Assembly: GCF_027579695.1 (NCBI RefSeq) | Contig: NC_083587.1 | Coordinates: forward strand, 558,001 to 622,000 | Reading direction: 5' to 3' | Source of the DNA: Neoarius graeffei | Taxonomy: Eukaryota; Chordata; Actinopteri; Siluriformes; Ariidae | DNA: 64,000 bases | Shown here: positions 26,653 to 36,884 of the stretch, one piece after another | Layout: the number at the start of each line of letters is the position of its first letter | Position numbering within the stretch: position 1 is the first letter of the stretch | The notes under the pieces: generated by a model | The model's input: only the letters and a program-made list of their open reading frames with translations | The model's database searches: none | What the model was told of the DNA's origin: nothing | Position numbers and translations under genes: made by a program

Positions 26653-26783
26653 ACTATATTGTTGTGCACCTGGATGTAGTAACCATCAACACACAAGGCA
26701 AGATTTATCATTTTATCGGATCCCGACAGATGCTGACCGACGGAGAAGATGGATGGTCTCTAAAATATTGGCAAAATGATGTT
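26653..26783 (+). pseudogene. THAP zinc-finger exon remnant
   Basis: Read in the frame starting TAT TGT TGT at about 26658, the sequence gives YCCAPGCSN, then DLSFYRIPTDADRRRRWMVS and KILAK before a stop. This is the first half of a THAP DNA-binding domain (C-x-x-GCSN, then FYRIP, then R-x-W). The second half with the C-x-x-H pair is missing. A 69-codon frame in another phase is only a shadow. Confidence 0.65.
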
Positions 26784-26919
26784 TATTGACGTTGCAATCA
26801 TGTGTAACGGGAAGCATTTGCATATCCGAAGTGTTGTGTTTACATCAAAGATAAAATAAACCGATATGACAATGACTGCTGCTGCCAGGTTGGGGACACA
26901 AACTAGTAGAAAGGAAGTG

Positions 26920-26950
26920 TGCCAACAGTGCCAACACACTTCCTTTGTGG
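26920..26950. repeat. Short inverted repeat in the THAP-class element
   Basis: AAAGGAAGTGTG and CACACTTCCTTT are separated by about 10 bp of CCAACAGTGCCAA. Probably an internal hairpin of the transposon. Confidence 0.6.
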
Positions 26951-27344
26951 TCGATTCTGCTTTAAGGTAAGATGCATTTAATTATTCGTCTGCTATGGGT
27001 TTGGAATCGGTAGCCTGACTGATTCGTTCATGTTTGTGGTGCCATTTGTTTGTTGACACGTGTTGAAATGGAAGATTGGTTGTTGACATGATTTCCAGTG
27101 ATGCTTTGGTGCTGCTGTGGATCAGATGTGTTGAGTAGCCTGACTGTTTTTTTTTTTTCTTGCGTGTGGTATCATTGTTGACGCGAGGTTATTTTTTGAA
27201 CATGCCAATGCGGACACGATTACCCCTGATGAGTTATGACTTCAGACGCGATGCGTGTGTGGAGGTGTGGAGTCCGCGTGATATGTGCGTAAGATAGGCT
27301 TCTCATGTGTTTGGAGATCCGCGCTCTGAGACAAGCGCAAGCAC

Positions 27345-27649
27345 CCCCCCCAAGGGAAAAAAAGGGACCCCCAAAAAATATCGGCATAGTTCGAACACTG
27401 GGTTGGAGAAAGTAATGGCAACTAGACAGGGACACTCTAACGAGTGCAAACCCCGCCTTTTCCCTATTAAAATACATTGGGTGAAAATTTCGAAGTTCTG
27501 CCATGACCTTGACCTTTGACCTTTGACCTCCAAAATTTAATGGTTTCCTTCCTGGGTGATTGGCAACACATGTACAAAATTTGGTCCAAATCGATCCATT
27601 GGTTCTTGAGATATCTTGCAGACACACAGACAGACAGACAGACAGACAG

Positions 27650-27693
<44 letters not shown>

Positions 27694-27745
27694 TGACGCA
27701 GGTGAAAATAATAACCCCTCCGACTACTGTCGGCGGGGTTACATA
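27345..27745 (+). mobile_element. RTE-type LINE 3' end nested in the THAP-class element
   Basis: Contains the hallmark run TGACCTTGACCTTTGACC, then CCAAAATTTAATGG, TGTACAAAATTTGGTCC and a CAGACAGACAGA/CA simple tail. These are the familiar 3' features of fish RTE-clade LINEs. No reverse transcriptase is attached, so the copy is strongly 5'-truncated. Confidence 0.75.
27621..27692. repeat. (CAGA)n/(CA)n microsatellite
   Basis: CAGA repeats pass into about 18 CA units; this is the tail of the RTE copy. Confidence 0.97.
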
Positions 27746-28035
27746 GTGAGTGCACAAACCATAGAAGGTAAACTGTACACAGCGCCAGGGCAGTGTGATG
27801 GTATGTCTACTTTTAGATTGTGTTAGCTTATCAATGAACACACTCGTCACTCAACGAGTTTCACGTCTTTATGACGGATACTTAAATGTGTGTTAGGTAT
27901 TATTGTTGCAGTCTAAGCAGTCATTGTAGCAGCTAGATGAGCGGGAACCGAAAGGGTCTGTGCCATAAACCGTTATTTCTTCATGTCCAAAATGGCGGTC
28001 GCGTTTACGAAGGTCACTTGAGTGAAAAGGGTCTA

Positions 28036-28484
28036 TAAACACAATGCTCACAGTAAATGGGGGTTTAAGGCCCATCATCTTCCCAATCTGGGTTACAGTA
28101 AATGTATATACATCTACACTCTGTTTTGACCAGATCGATGTATTTATTTAGTTTTGTGATTATTTATTTTGATTATTTTTGATCTAACTACTTAATTTAT
28201 TACATGTCTACAATATTCCTCAATTCACACTCCAGTGTTGATCAAACTGCCATGCAGTACAGTGGGTTGAACGCAGGCATTAATACACAATGGTGACAAA
28301 TAAACCCACGCTCTTCACATCTCTCATGGATGAATGGGATGGGAGCGGCATGCATCCATATCCTACATTACAATTATTGGATCATTTCATTATTTCAACC
28401 AATTTATTGACTGAAAATGCAGCGAGTCAAGTTTCCAAATGTGGCCACATGAGGGAAACCAACAGCTATCCAGTACAACATAAG

Positions 28485-28518
<34 letters not shown>

Positions 28519-29699
28519 ATTCATTTTCTAACAGGCAACAAGCCTCGCACTGATAAGCCCCCCCCCCAGCTATTTCCTACAGATTTATTGCTGAAACGCT
28601 GTGACTTTAATCAACAAAGGGAACGTGCACTTCCTAAACGTGGCCACAGAATGGTAGTCAAGAGCCACGCAGAACACACAGCGCTGTCTAACACCCATTA
28701 TTATTTACATTATTCATCATCCTTTAGCATTTCTCCTAGTATTTCCCTACTTAGTTAATTTATTATTATTATTGTTATTATAATTATTATTAGATGTGTT
28801 TCTACATTTCTCAGTATATAGATGTTAAACCGGATTTGTCCTCAGGAGCGAGCTACAACTAGTAGCCGAAGGTCCAAAGGAATTTAATTGTTTCTTCATA
28901 AGCATCATTTTCATTTTTCCAAAACTTTCCGCAATATTCTCGCTGTTCCTAACAAGGCAGTCTTTTGGAAATGTTCTATTACTCATGTCGATCTTTTTCA
29001 TCCATTGTCCTAACTTATTCAGTTCATTCAATAATTAGGGGTACATGTCATGTCCACAGGTTGTATTTATACATTTTACAAAATATTCACTTCAAAAAAT
29101 TATCAATTTTACATTGATACACATTCTTTTTTAATTTAATACAAAACGTCAGCAAGTCCCATCGTTTATTTTGCAGAAATTGCGTACAGTACATTGGAAT
29201 TTTTTTTGTGCTGTCTGATTTGTTAAAGGTCAAGGTTTGCTCTCCAAATTAACAGTAGGATGCATGTTTTTGTATATTATTTTCATCATTTTTGTTGAAA
29301 ATAACCATTAAAACACGATAAAGGTGTTTTTAAATCTATTTGACTCACTACATATTCAATTATTCACTTTGCATGTGTCCGAGAAATCTCTGTCAACAGT
29401 GTTAGCCACTGGCAAAACCCCTTTAACTCAGCAATGGTTTGCTCCAAAGTCACCTGTCCAACAGCATGTGATGTCACTTCCTTTAGTGGAGGAAATTTTA
29501 ACTTCAGTGTGGTCCATCTTTTCTCCTCCTCCTCAATATTTCATCAATATTATTGTCTGCACATAGAGTGGGTTAATTGCTCGTCAACGGTGTTATCAAC
29601 ATGTTCATGTGCACTTGATTTAGATATTATATTTACAACACTGTAGAGAAAGATTGTTTAAACAGATGTTGATCAAGGTCATGAGGTGACATGTTAGCA
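28036..29699. other. AT-rich stretch without a recognised gene
   Basis: Low-GC sequence with a TTA microsatellite at 28487-28517 and a C-run near 28559. Frames of 68-87 codons (for example 28825-29031 minus) show no domain I recognise. Confidence 0.5.
28487..28517. repeat. (TTA)n microsatellite
   Basis: About ten TTA/ATT units in a row. Confidence 0.97.
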
Positions 29700-29939
29700 C
29701 CTAGTGGCTAGCACAAGGGCCTAAAATGAAAGAAATGTCGTGTTACCCATCAAGTGTTGGTGGAGTGGAAGAACCTGTCTGCTTTGGCACAATCAGCTCA
29801 TCAAAAGAAAAGGGCCCCGCAGCCATATGGACCCATCTATCCCTAATACTTGACCTGGTCAAGGCTTCCTCTCCCAATGTGACTGTGGTACACAGTCAGT
29901 TTTTCACAGTTTACTTAGTTTCTTTGAACTGCTATTTAT

Positions 29940-30110
29940 TTTACTACATGAACTATGTTCAGAACACTCGTGTTTTTTCTGCTTGTTTGGGGACTTCTGT
30001 TCGCACTCATATTGGGGCAGCCGGCGTATAGCCATGGGGCTATTGTTTACACCAGGGAACCGCTGCTAGCACTCAGTAACACCGCATGCTCATACATCTA
30101 CAAAAAAAAC
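29940..30110 (+). pseudogene. L2-type LINE, 5' scrap of ORF2
   Basis: The frame around 29955 reads LVWGLLFALILGQPAYSHGA then IVYTREPLLALSNTA. It parallels the N-terminal part of the larger L2 copy at 36.9-38.6 kb (FGHDSIVYEREQLLALRSTK), on the opposite strand. Endonuclease and reverse transcriptase are absent. Confidence 0.6.
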
Positions 30111-30190
30111 GCACACCAACATCTGGCTCATAGACACTCCTGCTCTGCAGCTCAGCATTTAATCCACTGTTTGTTTTGGGGTTTTTTTTT

Positions 30191-30231
30191 GTGGCTACTG
30201 CCTCATAAAGGTGAAGTGAGGCAGTAGCCAC
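30191..30231. repeat. Perfect 15-bp hairpin
   Basis: GTGGCTACTGCCTCA, an 11-base loop, then TGAGGCAGTAGCCAC. GCAGTAGCCAC occurs once more at 31738-31748, so the motif may be a terminal repeat of an unrecognised element. Confidence 0.8.
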
Positions 30232-30770
30232 TATGTCATCGTGCTGTAAGAATGAGTGTAACAATAGCAAAACTTTTAGAAACGGAATAAGAGAAACCTC
30301 GTTATAACTTCATAGTGTCATAAGATAATCGGCAGATAAAAAGATAAACGAAATTCACCTCGTGGTTCACCAAGGCTACTGATTCGATATCGAGTAAGTG
30401 GTGTTCATTTTAAGAAAACTTACCTTTTTGATTAACACGGCTTTTGTTTGGTCCTTCTGAAAGATCAAATGACAGGTTTTGTAAGGTTTTTTGAGCTTTT
30501 TGGCAGATAGATTGAGAAGGCGATATCAAATTTCTGCTATTTGCTTTAATTTGTTAATTGTATTTTTTATTTCAGTCTTTACACTCCACTTGTGAAACAA
30601 AATGTGCTCAGTAGTTCTAAATAATGCTTTGAAGACAATTCATGAACAAGTGCTTTCGTACTATTTTGAAAATAGATCGAGTTCACAGCACTGTATTTAG
30701 AACAAAATACACTAAACAAAATTGGTAACCAAAACACTCCAAGCCCTGATGCTGCTCACAGCTTGGTGAT
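30232..30770. other. Spacer left of the LTR
   Basis: AT-rich; no gene or known repeat seen. Confidence 0.5.
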
Positions 30771-31638
30771 TGTAAGGTTTTATTCCTTTGTAAGGATAAA
30801 TAATTGTAAGTATTTATTCTTGACCAAGAAGGCAGTAATTTATTTTGTGACAAAATTGTAAGGATTTATTCTGTTCAGTTAAAATGACCTTCTGTCTCAG
30901 CTAGACATTGTTTAAAAATTCCATTCTGTCTGAACATTGCTATCATATCATCAGAACATTCTGCTTATTTTGATATGAAATGTGTATTATTGATCAGATT
31001 ATTGTGTCTGAACAGCGCCAAGGTCTGCAATGATGTCAGACACACCCACACACACCCACAGCTGCATATCCAACGTGTATTTGGGATTAAAAGTTAGATT
31101 TAAAGCCATGATTTAAGTTAGTTTTATAGCTACACATGATTTAGGATTGTTAGATTTAACCAGTCTCTTCAGTGTTGAATTGGAAATTGAAATGATTGAA
31201 TGTTAAATTTAATGTTAGATTTAAAGCTGCATTAAGTGATTCATGTTAGTTTTATAGTTTTATAGATTTATATTAGCCTCATTGCTGCACAAGGTGTTAA
31301 GACTTTATGATTTTAATATTTTAGAGCTTACATATACTATAACAGTGATTTTAAACTATTCCTGTGTAACCTGACCTTCGTCCAGTGGAGAAGACACTTC
31401 TTTGTTAGACTAAAGATAGTCTTTGTTTAAAATTGTCATGATTGATCCAAGGTTTCACTCACATACACATGTATAAAACCCCTGTATACTCTCGTCTCAG
31501 GGGGGACTTGCGAATAAAGATTGCGAACTAAAGATTGTTGGGTTCCTTTCTTTTTTCTGCGACTCACCCCCAGACGTCTGGGTGATGCGAGGGGACTGAT
31601 CTCGAGATGGTGAGGGCCAGAGGTGAAGAAACCTAACA
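30771..31638 (+). mobile_element. Solo LTR (LTR-retrotransposon or retrovirus fossil)
   Basis: An 868-bp unit starting TGTAAGG and ending CCTAACA, flanked by a 5-bp direct repeat GTGAT (30766-30770 and 31639-31643). It has the order expected of an LTR: a long AT-rich 5' part, TATAAAA at 31472-31478, AATAAA at 31513-31518, then a GC-richer end. No internal region or second LTR is present, so it is a solo LTR left by recombination. Family is not clear from the LTR alone, and age cannot be estimated from one LTR. It carries diverged copies of the satellite unit. Confidence 0.85.
31061..31300 (+). repeat. Diverged copies of the 31-bp satellite unit inside the LTR
   Basis: At 31226 the LTR reads GCTGCATTAAGTGATTCATG followed by TTAGTTTTAT, 26 of 30 bases identical to the satellite unit. 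At 31274, TTAGCCTCATTGCTGCACAA followed by GGTG matches at 22 of 24. Weaker copies occur at 31061 (GCTGCATATCCAACGTGTAT, then TTGGG, like the GTATTTGGG variant) and 31109-31150. Order and orientation are those of the main array. Confidence 0.85.
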
Positions 31639-32510
31639 GTGATGCTTTCAAGAAATGAGGTGAGTAGAATTGATAACATGTATAGATGCTATATTTACTG
31701 TATGGACATGGGATCAGAAAACTATTTTATTTGTAAGCAGTAGCCACATGGACCTATAGGGTACCTATTTTTTTTTTCTTCCCCATTACGGTTTGCGATG
31801 TGTTTCCTTGTCGAAACACATCGTAATGAGTCATGTTATTGGTCGCATTTGAAGCAGGAAATTTTACATCCAATCACAATAACGATGTTAACACATAAAT
31901 CAGACAGTGCACAGGAATTTTAGTGAAATCCCCAGAGTTGTGGTCTTGACCGGTCTTGAGATAAAATCTTGAGTCCTCCGTGTCTGAGACCAAGACAAGA
32001 CTGAGTAAAAATGTGGTCAACTCCGAGACGTGACCGAAACCTTCAAAAAGTGGTCATGAGATCAGTCTTGAGTTCTACAACACTAGATTAAACCATAGGT
32101 TCATAAAATGTTTCTAGATCTTCGGTGTTGCATTTATATTTTTGTTCACTGGAGAAACAGGAAGTTCTTTGAAACTGTTTCCATCTCTTCTGGTAATTGT
32201 AGAGCATTGTGTAACCCACAGATGGCAGCAGATGGAGTTGGGGAGAGAAAATAGATTGAATATAAGATCAAGTCCCTCTTTAAATGATTGAGGAGAGAAA
32301 CATAACATGACTGCACTTTCAGTGGCCACTGGGATAGAAAACAACACGATTGGTTTAATATGATTCCAGTTCGGTAAGACGATTGGTTTTTGGGGGCAGG
32401 GGAAAAAATACCTGAAGGTTTGTCAGGTTCTCGGTTGTTCTAAAAGTCACAGACAGAGCAGCGACGGCAGCTTAATGTTTATTTACTTCTCAGTCCAAGA
32501 AATCAAGCAC
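31639..32510. other. Spacer with a short hairpin and an old repeat
   Basis: A hairpin at 31797-31822 (GATGTGTTTC, 6-base loop, GAAACACATC). About 31930-32087 is rich in GGTCTTGA/TCTTGAG motifs ending ACTACAACACTAG-like, a repeat style common in fish genomes but not classified here. No gene. Confidence 0.5.
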
Positions 32511-32565
32511 TGTTTCTGCCTGGTTTCAAACCAGGATCCTTTCGCGTGTGAGACAAATGTGATAA
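32511..32565 (-). pseudogene. tRNA-Val-like relic, 3' part (split by hAT)
   Basis: On the minus strand, the anticodon arm has loop TCTCACA (anticodon CAC), followed by CACGCGAAAGG, the T arm CCTGGTTTGAAACCAGG and an acceptor end CAGAAACA. This matches vertebrate tRNA-Val(CAC) from the D arm to the 3' end. The 5' part lies at 36091-36118, beyond the hAT element. Confidence 0.8.
32558..32565. repeat. hAT target-site duplication, left copy
   Basis: TGTGATAA, repeated at 36091-36098. Confidence 0.9.
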
Positions 32566-33104
32566 TAGGGCTGCCAACTCCCTGAACCCCAAAAGAGGGA
32601 CACTTTCAACCCAAATGCAGGACATTTTTTCCCAGGCCTATCTGCACTGCCCCACGATGGAAATCATAACGTTTCCTTATCCAGACCACAATCCTACTAA
32701 TTTCAGTATAATTTTGGTAAATTAATACTGCACGAGCAAAACTGTATTGTGTTTAAGTAATAGTCAAAACAATCATTAGGCCTACAAGTGTCTCTCAAAT
32801 TTCTCAAACTCTGAAAAGCTTTAGGCCTAACCCAACCATTGTCATAGTTATTCTATTTGAGGGGCATATCTTGAAGGAAAAGCAAAGACAGAAATGTATG
32901 CAAGTTTTTTAAACTATTTATTAAAACTTAAGAGAATATGTTTTTGGTCTGCATCTTTTCAGTATGGCATGGGCCTCCTCTTATCCTGCAATAAATAAGA
33001 GAAAGAAAGGATATTTAGATTGAGAAATAGCCTACTGCCATCCCATGAACTTATGTGTGTGTAATAAGATGTTTATATGGACATTCAAATGAAGGCTCCC
33101 CAGT

Positions 33105-33656
33105 TACTTCTTCCATGGCTTTTCCAGATTCCAGCATCTCCTCATCCTTCTGCACAGCCCAAACTATTTACAGAACAGTGGCATGGACATCCTCTTATCC
33201 TGAAGTAAATAAGAAAAAAACAAATGATATTTAGATTGAGAAATACTGCCACCCAATGAACTTATGTCTGTGTGTGTTGCATAAACAAGATACATAGACA
33301 AATTAAAATGATATTTAGATTGAGAAATACTGCCACCCCATGAAGTTATATGTGTGTGGGTTGCATAAACAAGATACAACATAGACAAATTAAAATTATA
33401 TTTTGATTGAGAAATACTGCCACTCCATGTTATAGTGGAAGTGTGTGGGTTGCATAAATAAGATATACAGACAAATTCAAATGAAGGCTCACCAGTTACT
33501 TCTTCCATGGCTATTCCAGTTTCCAGCATCTCCTCATCCTTCTGCACAGCCCAAACTATTTACAGAACAGTGGCATGGACATCCTCTTATCCTGCAGTAA
33601 ATAAGAAAAAAAAAAACATGATATTTAGCTTGAGAAATACTGCCATCCCATGAACT

Positions 33657-33700
<44 letters not shown>

Positions 33701-33985
33701 GCATAAACAGGACACATAGACAAATTAAAATGATATTTAGATTGAGAAGTACTGCCACCCCATGAAGTTATATGTGTGGGTTGCATAAACAAGATACAAC
33801 ATAGACAAATTAAAATGATATTTAGATTGAGAAATACTGCCACCCCAAGTGGGTGGGTTGCATAAATAAGATATATAGACAAATTCAAATGAAGACTCAC
33901 CAGTAAGGCCTACACCTTCCAGGGATATTTCCTGCTGCTCCTGACTGATTCCAGCATCTTCTTGTCCTTCTGCACTGTCAGGTAG
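33105..33985 (-). repeat. Tandemly duplicated 3' exon segment of the hAT element
   Basis: A block coding on the minus strand for QKDEEMLE plus following intron-like sequence occurs near 33113-33190, 33497-33590 and, as the true transposase end (QKDKKMLES), 33930-33985. Spacing is about 390-410 bp. Within each unit an 80-110 bp sub-repeat (GATATTTAGATTGAGAAATA, then CTGCC) is also repeated. Confidence 0.8.
33661..33699. repeat. (GT)n microsatellite
   Basis: About 19 GT units inside the duplicated hAT 3' region. Confidence 0.97.
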
Positions 33986-35793
33986 AATTCCTTGCAGGAC
34001 AAGTGACAGTTCACAGTGACAAGGAGTTCGTTCTTTATAAGTTCTGTGCTGCATCGGTTCCTGGCATCGGACCATTTCCCACTCATCAAAAAGAAAATCC
34101 TTTCCACAAAGGCATTAGAGCCTGGCATGCTGAGGACAAAGGAGACGATCTTGAATATGTTTGCCATCTTTTCTTTCCCAACGTTTTCAAAGATAGCCAC
34201 CCATTTTTCACCAGTGGATTCTGTGGCATCCTTTGAGTGCTTCTTGATTTCTTCCCTGTTGTTGCAGAATTCTTCATATAGCTCATCCATATTGATTGTG
34301 TCTGAAAGTTTTAGAGCAGGCACCATCTTTTCTAGGTCTGGGAAGGAGAGCTCATCATATAGGCCTATTGGCTTCAGCTGCACCATTACATTGTCAGGTG
34401 AGAAGTCAAACCACTTGTCGATGTATTGAACGGCTGAGTCATAAAACATCTCAAAGTCATCTTTGATTTTTGACTTCTGTCCTCCTGGCACCTTCTCCAT
34501 CATCCTCTTGGTCTGATAGCCGAAGAAGCTGTCTTCCTTCCTTTGGAGCATTTTTTGCCTGAACTGTCTCAGCTCCTCGTAGACATCAGTGATGCACAGA
34601 TCAGTTTCCTCAAGCTTCTTAACAAGTTGGTCAAAGACGGCCCCAACATTGTGAAAAAAGCACAGGTAAATCTTTGCAGTGTCAGTTTTTTCCTCATCTT
34701 CAAATATCTTCCTCAGTGCCACCGGACCCTGTTCCCCTAAGGACCTGAAGTAGGAGGTAAGTGCAGGCCAAGTTTCCAGGAGACGCGTCACAGCTGGATG
34801 TAAAGAGAGCCACCTAGTGTACACATGACGCAATATCTCCCTCCACTCAATGTCAGTGAAAGAAAAAAAGGACCGCAGTTCCTCTCGCTGAGATGATGAC
34901 AGAGAGAAATGATTGTAAATTTTCAAAACGATGGTCTCGATATCCACTGTCAGCTTATCGCTCGCATACTTGCATGTGTTGTGTGCGACATGGGCAGGGC
35001 AGTTAACTTTTAGAATGCCATCGTTTGTGCCGCTGAGCAATTTGTAGACAGAATGGTGCTTTCCGAAGTTCACATTTGCATTGTCGGTGGCATACACGGT
35101 GATGTTTTTAACATTAAGCCCATACATGTCAAGGCAGGCAATAAGAGCCTGGTGTATTCCATTTGCAGTTTCGTCGCTGTCTTCATAGAAATCCAACAGC
35201 TTGGATTGTACACTATCCGACGTGGAGAAATACCTCACACATACTGGAAACATTTTCCTATTTCCCTTGTTCAAGGCATCGCTAGCAAGTGAAAAATAAA
35301 TTGGCTCACCATCATCTGTAGAACTAGAAAGGTCAGACACTATTTTCCCCACAGTGCTTGGTCCCAAGACATTCATGGTTATCATCTCCGCTTTGGTTCT
35401 TCCCAATTGCATCTTCTTAGCAACACTCGAGTCTTGAAATAAGGTCCCATTTAATTTCGCTGTACAGTCCGCGGTGTTATAGCTATGGCCGTGTTTGATG
35501 GTGTGATACACATAGGCTACCTCGCTTGCAGAAATTTTGTCGATTTCAGAAGTAGCTGTGGCGAAGAATGTACTGATGTTGCTAGCTCCTTTAGATAGCA
35601 CAGCCCTTTTGTGCGAGTCTGTGTCTTCATGGCGGGATAAGTCGTGCTCGCCACCATGACCAATAGATATCTCTCGGCGGCATAATGTACAAAATACTCT
35701 CCTAGCGTCTGTGGTGGCTTTAACCCACGACCTTTTTGCTTCCCATTCCTTGTTGTAGCTGCAAAGCTTCTTTTTCTTAGCAGGTTCATCCAT
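33925..35793 (-). CDS. hAT transposase
   Basis: Long open frame; the likely start is MDEPAKKKKLCSYNKEWEAK (about 35793), since the 46 codons upstream look like leader. Order: basic N-terminus; BED-like zinc finger CTLCRREISIGHGGEHDLSR followed by H-x5-H; catalytic RNase H-like core with SLASDALNKGN and TVYATDNANVNFGKHHSVY (candidate Asp residues) and NCPAHVAHNTC; C-terminal hAT dimerisation region GSNAFVERIFFLMSGKWSDA and NELLVTVNCHL. About 625-673 residues, normal for a hAT transposase that binds its TIRs and cuts and joins DNA. No break is seen, so it may still be coding-competent, but expression is unknown. A domesticated gene is less likely because intact TIRs and target duplication surround it. 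Confidence 0.9.
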
Positions 35794-36090
35794 TTTCACT
35801 GACTTGTTCACGAGCAGAGAACCACTGACTGAACTGAACTCAACAACCGTCTCCCACAGCAACATTTGCATGAGTTTTGGTGCCTTTTCACAGTAGCCTA
35901 TCAAAGATCCCTGTTCAGAATGTGTCATCAATCACCAGTCTGCTACTATTGGATAAAATATTTCATCCATATTTCATCAAAAACTGTGACTGCGATTGGA
36001 ATACGGGACAGGAGCTGTTCCTCGCAGGACAAATTAAATTCACCTAAAATTCGGGACGTCCCGGGCAAATCGGGACAGTTGGCAACCCTA

Positions 36091-36118
36091 TGTGATAACC
36101 ACTACACTATAGGAACTG
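36091..36118 (-). pseudogene. tRNA-Val-like relic, 5' part (split by hAT)
   Basis: Minus strand reads TTCCTATAGTGTAGTGGTTA then TCACA, against TTCCGTAGTGTAGTGGTTAT in vertebrate tRNA-Val: A box and D arm kept, one extra base in the acceptor/D junction. Begins with the right copy of the hAT duplication. Confidence 0.75.
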
Positions 36119-36289
36119 CAGCAAGCATGCTGATTTGCTGTTGCCTGAGGAACAGACTTGCTTTTTAGTCAATTGGTCTCCTTGTTCCATAAAGACAGGT
36201 ATGGTTGAAAATTGTGATGCTTGTCAAAGGAGTCCAATACCATAACAAGAAAGGGATTCCTTGAACCAAGATAAGACTTTAGAATAATG

Positions 36290-36760
36290 GTCATAAAGCA
36301 TACTTCATGATGGTAACATTTTCCAAGTGACCTGATGGTCAATCTTTTTCATGTTTGAAAAGAAAATATGTCCTATGGTTCAGTACAGCTCACCTTATAG
36401 CCTGCACAGCTCAGTAGATACGACCAAGATTCAAATTCTATGAGTTAACTATATCATTTTGCAGGTTAAACAAGTACTTTTGATCATTATTTGTGCCAGA
36501 TGATGGGCAATAATTTGGAAAAGGTGTTTTGTATGAGTTATACAAAGACAAGATGACAGCTTGTTGGCTTGAACACACAACCTTCTGATCCGGAATCATG
36601 CTGGTAACATTTTTCAATTGACCTGATGGTCAAAATGCTTCATGTTCTAAAAGAAAATACATGTCCTATGGTTCAAGAAAGCTCACCATAGAGCATGCAC
36701 AGCTCAGTAGATTGGACCAAGGTTCAACATTCTTGGAGTTACCTGTACCATTTTCTGAAG
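36290..36760. repeat. Direct repeat pair, about 297-bp period, tRNA-associated
   Basis: CATGATGGTAACATTTTCCA at about 36307 corresponds to CATGCTGGTAACATTTTTCA at about 36598. The similarity runs on through CCTGATGGTCAA, TGTCCTATGGTTCA and CACAGCTCAGTAGAT to TGGAGTTAAC-like ends, roughly 85% alike by eye. CAGCTCAGTAGAT...GGTTCAA looks like eroded tRNA A- and B-box sequence. Confidence 0.75.
36566..36600 (-). pseudogene. tRNA-Trp-like 3' fragment
   Basis: Minus strand ATGATTCCGGATCAGAAGGT then TGTGTGTTCAAGCCA matches tRNA-Trp from the anticodon arm to the T arm (ACTCCAGATCAGAAGGTTGC, GTGTTCAA). The anticodon position reads CCG rather than CCA. The 5' half is not recognisable. Confidence 0.55.
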
Positions 36761-36884
36761 CAAGGACATCTTTCAACAAGGCCACTGAAACCTGTGTTCT
36801 GAAAGCTAACTCTGACAAAGCTCGAAGCTTCTGCTCACAGTCTAACCATGGGCTATGACCAGCAACCCTTTGAGAGAGGGAAAA

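Larger units (their letters stand above)
26494..28035 (+). mobile_element. THAP-class DNA transposon with TA target site
   Basis: Ends TAGACCCTTTTCACGTGACG and its mate ending CACTTGAGTGAAAAGGGTCTA. Both share a CCATTTTGGACATG block about 45 bp in. Doubled TA at each end fits a 2-bp TA duplication, as in ISL2EU-type elements. It contains the start of a THAP zinc finger and has been entered by an RTE LINE tail. The ends resemble those of the element within 45686-46843, so they are probably relatives. No transposase is visible, so the copy is non-autonomous. Confidence 0.75.
32566..36090 (-). mobile_element. hAT-superfamily DNA transposon, 3525 bp
   Basis: Ends TAGGGCTGCCAACT and (reverse complement of the right end) TAGGGTTGCCAACTGTCCCG. 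An exact 8-bp duplication TGTGATAA flanks it, the size expected for hAT. It codes on the minus strand for one long transposase. The 3' part (32950-33900) is swollen by tandem duplication of a terminal-exon segment plus GT microsatellites. It sits inside a tRNA-Val-like sequence. The long open frame suggests a fairly recent arrival. Confidence 0.95.

Noticed and set aside
27220-27850. Several frames rich in Val-Cys or Thr-His
   Set aside because: Translations of the (CA)n/(CAGA)n microsatellite in the RTE tail.
28825-29031. 68-codon minus-strand frame
   Set aside because: Looks slightly protein-like (LGQWMKKIDMSNRTFPK) but no family recognised and no flanking element seen.
33164-34075. Frames with HTHTHT and CNPHTS repeats
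   Set aside because: Translations of the duplicated hAT 3' region and GT microsatellite, not separate genes.
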